Source: Conidiobolus incongruus B7586
Taxonomy: Eukaryota; Entomophthoromycota; Entomophthoromycetes; Entomophthorales; Conidiobolaceae
Length of the DNA: 47,355 nucleotides
Reading direction: 5' to 3'
Assembly: GCA_000697335.1 (NCBI GenBank)
Contig: JNEM01015955.1
Coordinates: 1-47,355, forward strand
Every line of letters begins with the position of its first letter. Within the stretch, counting starts at the first letter, position 1. This document shows, one piece after another, positions 42,859 through 47,355 of this stretch. The notes under the pieces are model-generated. The model saw only the letters and a program-made list of their open reading frames with translations. It was not told the origin of the DNA and ran no database searches. The translations under genes were made by a program, and so were the position numbers.

Positions 42859-43515
42859 ATGCCTAATCGTAGTAGTTTTGGTGTTAATTGGATCAACCAG
42901 CATTTACGACACAGCACTTCTTTAACAAATATCAATGTCAAGAATAATTCAAGTGATCCGAATCTCAACGACCAACTCACACAATGCTCAATGGTAGCTA
43001 ATGCCAAAGTATTCAAGAATCATCGGATGAACCTCTTTTTGAGAGATAGTTATCAAGCCACACTAGAGTTCCAGCGGGAGAACCCCGGCCCCGTTGAGCC
43101 TTTTTTTGATAATCCCATTAAAAAATCTTCAAGAAGCTCGACTGAAACCTTAAAAAATCATTCATCCAAACACATCTCTCATTATTCCCACAAAAAAGCG
43201 GGCTCTGAAGATGCAAGAAGCTCATCATCAACCGCAACCGCCTTAGCCTCCGTGACTCAATCTCCATCCGATGCAACCCTACTTGATAACACGCTAGATA
43301 ACGCCACGCTAAATAATCAAATCTCTCACTCAACTAGCAACTCGAATCAAAAGCAGCTCTTACTTGTACGAAGCCAATTCCAATATGGTACCAAAGAAAA
43401 CTTGTTTCCAACAGGGAAATTTGGATTTAAAAGGGGCTTTATTAAAATAGCAAGGCTATTCAAAAAATCAAGTCACAACCCAAATACCATACCTAATACT
43501 CCCCTCGTTAGTTAA
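42859..43515 (+). CDS. Hypothetical protein, basic and Ser/Asn-rich, about 218 aa
   Basis: The frame is open from 42778, but the first 27 codons are AT-rich and hydrophobic like a leader, so the ATG at 42859 (MPNRSSFGVNWINQHLRHST) is preferred. Visible features are SYQATLEFQRENPGPVEPFF near the middle, a long Ser/Thr/Ala-rich region (ARSSSSTATALASVTQSPSD), and a basic C-terminal stretch (KFGFKRGFIKIARLFKKSSH) that could be an amphipathic membrane- or RNA-binding helix. No family was recognised. Base composition is markedly less AT-rich than the flanks, supporting coding. Confidence 0.6.
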   Translation: MPNRSSFGVNWINQHLRHSTSLTNINVKNNSSDPNLNDQLTQCSMVANAKVFKNHRMNLFLRDSYQATLEFQRENPGPVEPFFDNPIKKSSRSSTETLKNHSSKHISHYSHKKAGSEDARSSSSTATALASVTQSPSDATLLDNTLDNATLNNQISHSTSNSNQKQLLLVRSQFQYGTKENLFPTGKFGFKRGFIKIARLFKKSSHNPNTIPNTPLVS

Positions 43516-44037
43516 TAGTACTTTTTTCAAAATACCCACGCATTCAAAATATTCTTTTATTATTTAATTCCACCTCAATAGTATAATATGTTAATAAAAA
43601 TAATAAAATCACCATAGACTAATATCCACTCGTTCATTTTGATATTTATTAATATAATCATTGATAATACAAAGATTCAATTATTTTGTATTAATTATAT
43701 ATTACAATGGCGCCATAACAAAATCTTACCATTATATTGCAAAATATAATCTAGTATTTGAGAGCTTACAAATCCGATAAACTATATCTATAACAATAAA
43801 TTAAGTTATTGTCACGACCCATCGTGACATTATCCAAAACAAGGTCATATTAAGAACAAAACGAAAGTCCCCGAAGCAAGCCAAAATAAGTAAAACAATT
43901 AGTATAGAATAAGGAAACATAAAAGAAAACACCAGAATAGTTTACTCAACTATTCTGGTCATTCCTTGAAAGATCCAAAGAACTAATAAACTCTCTCTCT
44001 CTCGAAATCAGAGCACCTTATCATAAGAACATACATT
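43516..44037. other. Intergenic stretch with two strong hairpins
   Basis: It contains TGTCACGA-ccca-TCGTGACA (43810-43829) and ACCAGAATAGTT-tactc-AACTATTCTGGT (43931-43959), both perfect inverted repeats, followed by a CT microsatellite (about 43991-44004). The second could be a transcription terminator-like hairpin or part of a structured leader for the ORF that follows. Confidence 0.6.
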
Positions 44038-44337
44038 ATGGTAATGCTTCGTTACATTTTCTCCCCTATAGTCCTAAAAGAGACCCCCCTTGCGGAACCT
44101 ACACAGGTATCCTCAATTGTATTCGTCGTCGCCGTTCTATGTATAATGATTAGCTGGGGGGGAATTTGGGTGACTACTGGGATTAATCGTTGGATCATGC
44201 GCTTATGTTTATTACTGAGTTGGGGAATTCTTATACATCGATGTGATGACCTCGTGACGAATCCCTCGGCCCCTCATTGGCGGATCCTAGAGGCCATTGA
44301 CAGTTATCTTATATTATTCATTGTATTCCAAATCTAG
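44038..44337 (+). CDS. Hypothetical small membrane protein, 99 aa
   Basis: Open frame with base composition far richer in G and C than its surroundings. Three hydrophobic spans: about 24-45 (SSIVFVVAVLCIMISWGGIW), 51-67 (RWIMRLCLLLSWGILI) and 85-99 (IDSYLILFIVFQI). A polar loop between spans 2 and 3 has HRCDDLVTNPSAPHW. No family was recognised. The unusual composition of 43.8-44.5 kb hints at a separate origin. Coding status rests on the length and composition of the frame alone. Confidence 0.45.
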   Translation: MVMLRYIFSPIVLKETPLAEPTQVSSIVFVVAVLCIMISWGGIWVTTGINRWIMRLCLLLSWGILIHRCDDLVTNPSAPHWRILEAIDSYLILFIVFQI

Positions 44338-46650
44338 AAGATTTCAATCTTCAACATTTTCAAAATTTTTTACACTACAAAACCTCTTGACGCGAAACTA
44401 GCCAATTGTACCTCGTCTATGCTAAAGCATGCCGATTCGTTTAATATTCTTTTTTCAAAATGATAAAGCTTTAAGCCCACAAGATTGAAAGGTTGATGAT
44501 TTCAAATTGTTATCATTAGATAATAATTTTTGATAAACATGATGTAATTTTAATATTAAACTAGCAATTTCATTGAAATATTTTTTAAAAACTAATTTGA
44601 AGGGATTATTTAAAAATTATTAAAAAAATAATATAGATAAAATAAAATTATAAACCTATATCATCCTCCTTATCTCTTTTCCTTATCTATTCTATATTCA
44701 ATATTCTGAAATTAAATTTTTAACATTTTTAAAACCCTGAAAAACTTGGATGAAACTAAATTAACCAATTAAATCTTAATATTAATAATAACTTTATTCA
44801 TGTTATACATGGAAATAAATACTCTTATACTATCAACAATATCAGTTAAAATTGCTGAAATATATTGCAATACGATACTAAGTACATTTTAATAGTTATA
44901 CAGTATAAAATGAATCATGAATGATAGTAATGCATACTCAACCACGTTGATTACCCAAGTCACATTACAACAGTGTTTTAAATTAACATTAACCTATCCA
45001 ACTCGTAGTCACTTCACCTGATTTTTTCATTTGAAACCCAATCTTGCAACGTTTTATTAAAAATGAACTCAAACAAATTTTATAATTGATAATAGGAGAA
45101 ATTAGAAATATTACTATGTAAGGATTTCTAATGAAGCTTGAATTGTTTATAGATTTGTTTTGACCTTTATTGATGTTGAGAGTATAAGTAGAAAGTGGAA
45201 TGCATATTTGTAATTTATTTTTTATTCCAAGACAATTTATCTTTATTGATTATAGAAAGATTCTATTAAATCTCTATTACCAGTGGATCGATATATAATA
45301 TTGATTATTGATGTTATCAACGTAGCATCTATTAAATATATTTAAAATAATATAGATTTATGATTATATGAAATTCAATTAGTATCAGTTTGAAGATGAC
45401 TTAAATGGATTCATTCTGTCACTTTATCAATTCCAATACTGATCCCTTTAAATGCCAATACTTATTATAAAATTATCATTGTATTCTTTAAAGGAAAATG
45501 CTTCAATAATTAATATAATTAATATATTAATGAATAAATATTTTCAAAAATTGTTATATATTTAAATATTAGAAACAATTTTAAAAATTTTAATGAATTC
45601 TATTCGTTCAATTTTTTCCATATAAATTTTTTCATTTAGTTATCACCTTGTAATAATCTATATTAAAATGGTATGATTTAGTTATAGATTCTAAAATAGC
45701 TTTATACTAATTTGAAAATGTCGAACCAAACTACCAAATAATAATTATTAAAGTAATATTTTATATTTATTAATATCATTCTAAGATTTTGATGCTGCAT
45801 TATTTGAAACTAGTCAATCAGCAAATTGCTAAAATTTCAAATAGTTTTAAATTACTTTAGAATTACTGTGCCATGCTATCATTGAATGTTTAATTTCTAG
45901 TTTGGAGGCCGAAATAATTATCTAATTTGATTATTTTATTCATGTTGAGTAATAATTTTTAGCTTTTTTAATAGTTGATACAATAACGTTTTATTATGAC
46001 AGAAATTAAATTTTATTTGATTGTGAGATATAATGATTAGAAATATCAATAAAAATTTAAAATCAAAAAAAACAAAATTGCTATTAAAGACTATAATTAA
46101 CATAATTTTGAATATTTAACATTTACTTTGATATTTAAATTTAAATTTTAAAAAAAAATGAAGCTAATAACAATGAAAAAAACTATCATAGCTTGGTAAA
46201 AGTCAATATTTATTGATTTCAATATTAATATACCTAACTATTTTTGTAACTCAGAAACTTTGACAGTTATGATAAGAAAACATCAAAATCTAAAATATAT
46301 ATATATACTTTCAGCTATTATATTCATCGATTAATCAAATTTCAATGTTTTTTATAATATCTTCAATAAGGTTGATCAAATTGAATAATTGAATCTTCAA
46401 ATAAAGCACTTATAACAATATAAAATCATAATATGATAAATCTTTTAAAATTATTGTGTATATTATTAAAAATATTACATAGTTGATATTTATATAATTT
46501 GATTCAAAATATTGTGATATTATTTGATATATTAAATATAATTAAAATATTATTATATCTATCTTTTTAAAATCATAAAATAATTTTAATAAAAAAATGA
46601 GGTAGAAATATCATAATGATTGCTTTGAAAAATGTTATTTATTATATTAT
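44338..46650. other. Intergenic desert, no gene seen
   Basis: 2.3 kb. The first 130 bases keep the higher GC of the preceding ORF; the rest is AT-rich with no credible exon. Confidence 0.5.
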
Positions 46651-47355
46651 AATTTAAATAATGGGAATTTTTTATAATTGAAAAAAAATCAGCATTTTAA
46701 TATATAATATATAATATATAAAAATAAATATATAATATGAAATTAGTATTTTTTTTGATTATAGGCAATTTTTTGCTATACTTTTAATAAACTTCCAATA
46801 TTTAAAACATAGTTCTTTTATTAAAGACTAAAATTTGATATTTTACAAACTAATAAAATTGCCTTGTAAAAACTTTCTTACTTATAAGCTTATTTTTTAG
46901 TTGCTTGAAATATTATAATTGTATAAGTTATAATTTAAAGAGTATATTAGATATGATAGTATTTTCTAATTAAAAATAACTGTAAAATCCTTTTTAACTT
47001 TATATATTTTATAATCAATATGTAAAATAATAAGATTACTTAAATTATATAGAGATTAATTAAAAATAATTTTATTTAAAAAACAATATAAAATGATTTA
47101 TCAATATTTTTTTTAAATACTAAAAATAAATAACATATATTATTATAATATTGTATAATAATTAGCCTTTGTTAATAAATAAAATATTTATTTAAAAAAA
47201 TTTATAAAAAAGATTAATTTAATTTAATTTAATTTAATATTTTGATTTATATTTTAATAAATAATTATGTAAAATAAATTTAAAATTTATTAATTATAAT
47301 GATTTATTATAAAAACTTTAGTTTTTAATTATACTTTAATAAGTTTTATTTAATA
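46651..47355 (+). mobile_element. 5' part of the AT-rich TIR-bearing repeat element, cut by the window edge
   Basis: It begins AATTTAAATAATGGGAATTT exactly like the full copy at 28077 and follows it through to the position equivalent to 28784, where the window ends. There is no coding frame. Diverged from the other copies by many small differences. Confidence 0.75.

Noticed and set aside
1-47355. CRISPR arrays, rRNA genes, retroelements
   Set aside because: No regularly spaced repeats, no rRNA-like sequence, and no reverse transcriptase, integrase or capsid-like frame was seen in any frame.

Overview
This window looks like nuclear DNA of an early-diverging fungus. The evidence is very AT-rich intergenic DNA, many short GT-AG introns (almost all 44-67 bp, mostly 50-55 bp), and typical fungal genes: a PFA4-type palmitoyltransferase, an MCR1-type cytochrome b5 reductase, a nucleoplasmin-like FKBP and a Mlc1/Cdc4-type myosin light chain. 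A kinase-like protein with Sel1 repeats and a U6atac-like snRNA of the minor spliceosome point to Mucoromycota (including Glomeromycotina) or a neighbouring lineage rather than to yeasts. The exact taxon cannot be read from the sequence.

Left part (1-12.7 kb): a truncated repeat element at the very start; a single-exon gene for an MLKL-like pseudokinase with Sel1 repeats (2238-4604); an HP1-like heterochromatin protein in five small exons (5715-6413, minus) divergent from a six-exon DHHC palmitoyltransferase (6691-8272); tRNA-Cys; IMP4 (minus) divergent from RPL31, which appears to have a 5' UTR intron. Middle (12.7-27.7 kb): an inverted copy of the repeat element, a mitochondrial membrane protein of unknown family, tRNA-Ser(UGA), an SRPBCC/Bet v 1-like protein, a TMEM198-like multi-pass membrane protein, a nucleolar-type FKBP, MCR1, the U6atac-like RNA and TIM10. 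Right part (27.7-47.4 kb): a full copy of the repeat element, a fructosamine-3-kinase-family protein, tRNA-Ser(AGA), a PRCC-domain protein, a myosin light chain, two small uncertain genes, tRNA-Phe, an uncharacterised conserved-looking protein, a SAP-domain THO1/SARNP-like protein, two orphan ORFs, and another truncated copy of the repeat at the right edge.

The genes are mostly unlinked housekeeping functions: ribosome biogenesis (IMP4, RPL31, FKBP), mitochondria (TIM10, MCR1, unknown 280-aa protein), chromatin and RNA (HP1, SAP protein, PRCC, U6atac), lipid modification (PFA4) and cytokinesis (myosin light chain). No operon-like or cluster logic is seen. Large AT-rich deserts (about 2.4, 3.0, 3.4, 3.4 and 2.3 kb) separate some genes.

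The most notable items are the U6atac-like RNA, whose presumed 5'-splice-site pairing segment differs from the animal sequence; the MLKL-like pseudokinase fused to Sel1 repeats; two genes whose first coding exon is only the ATG; and a roughly 1.1-1.3 kb ORF-less repeat with terminal inverted repeats, two halves of which form the two ends of the window. All exon structures were worked out by eye from splice signals, reading frame and family resemblance; no database search was run.
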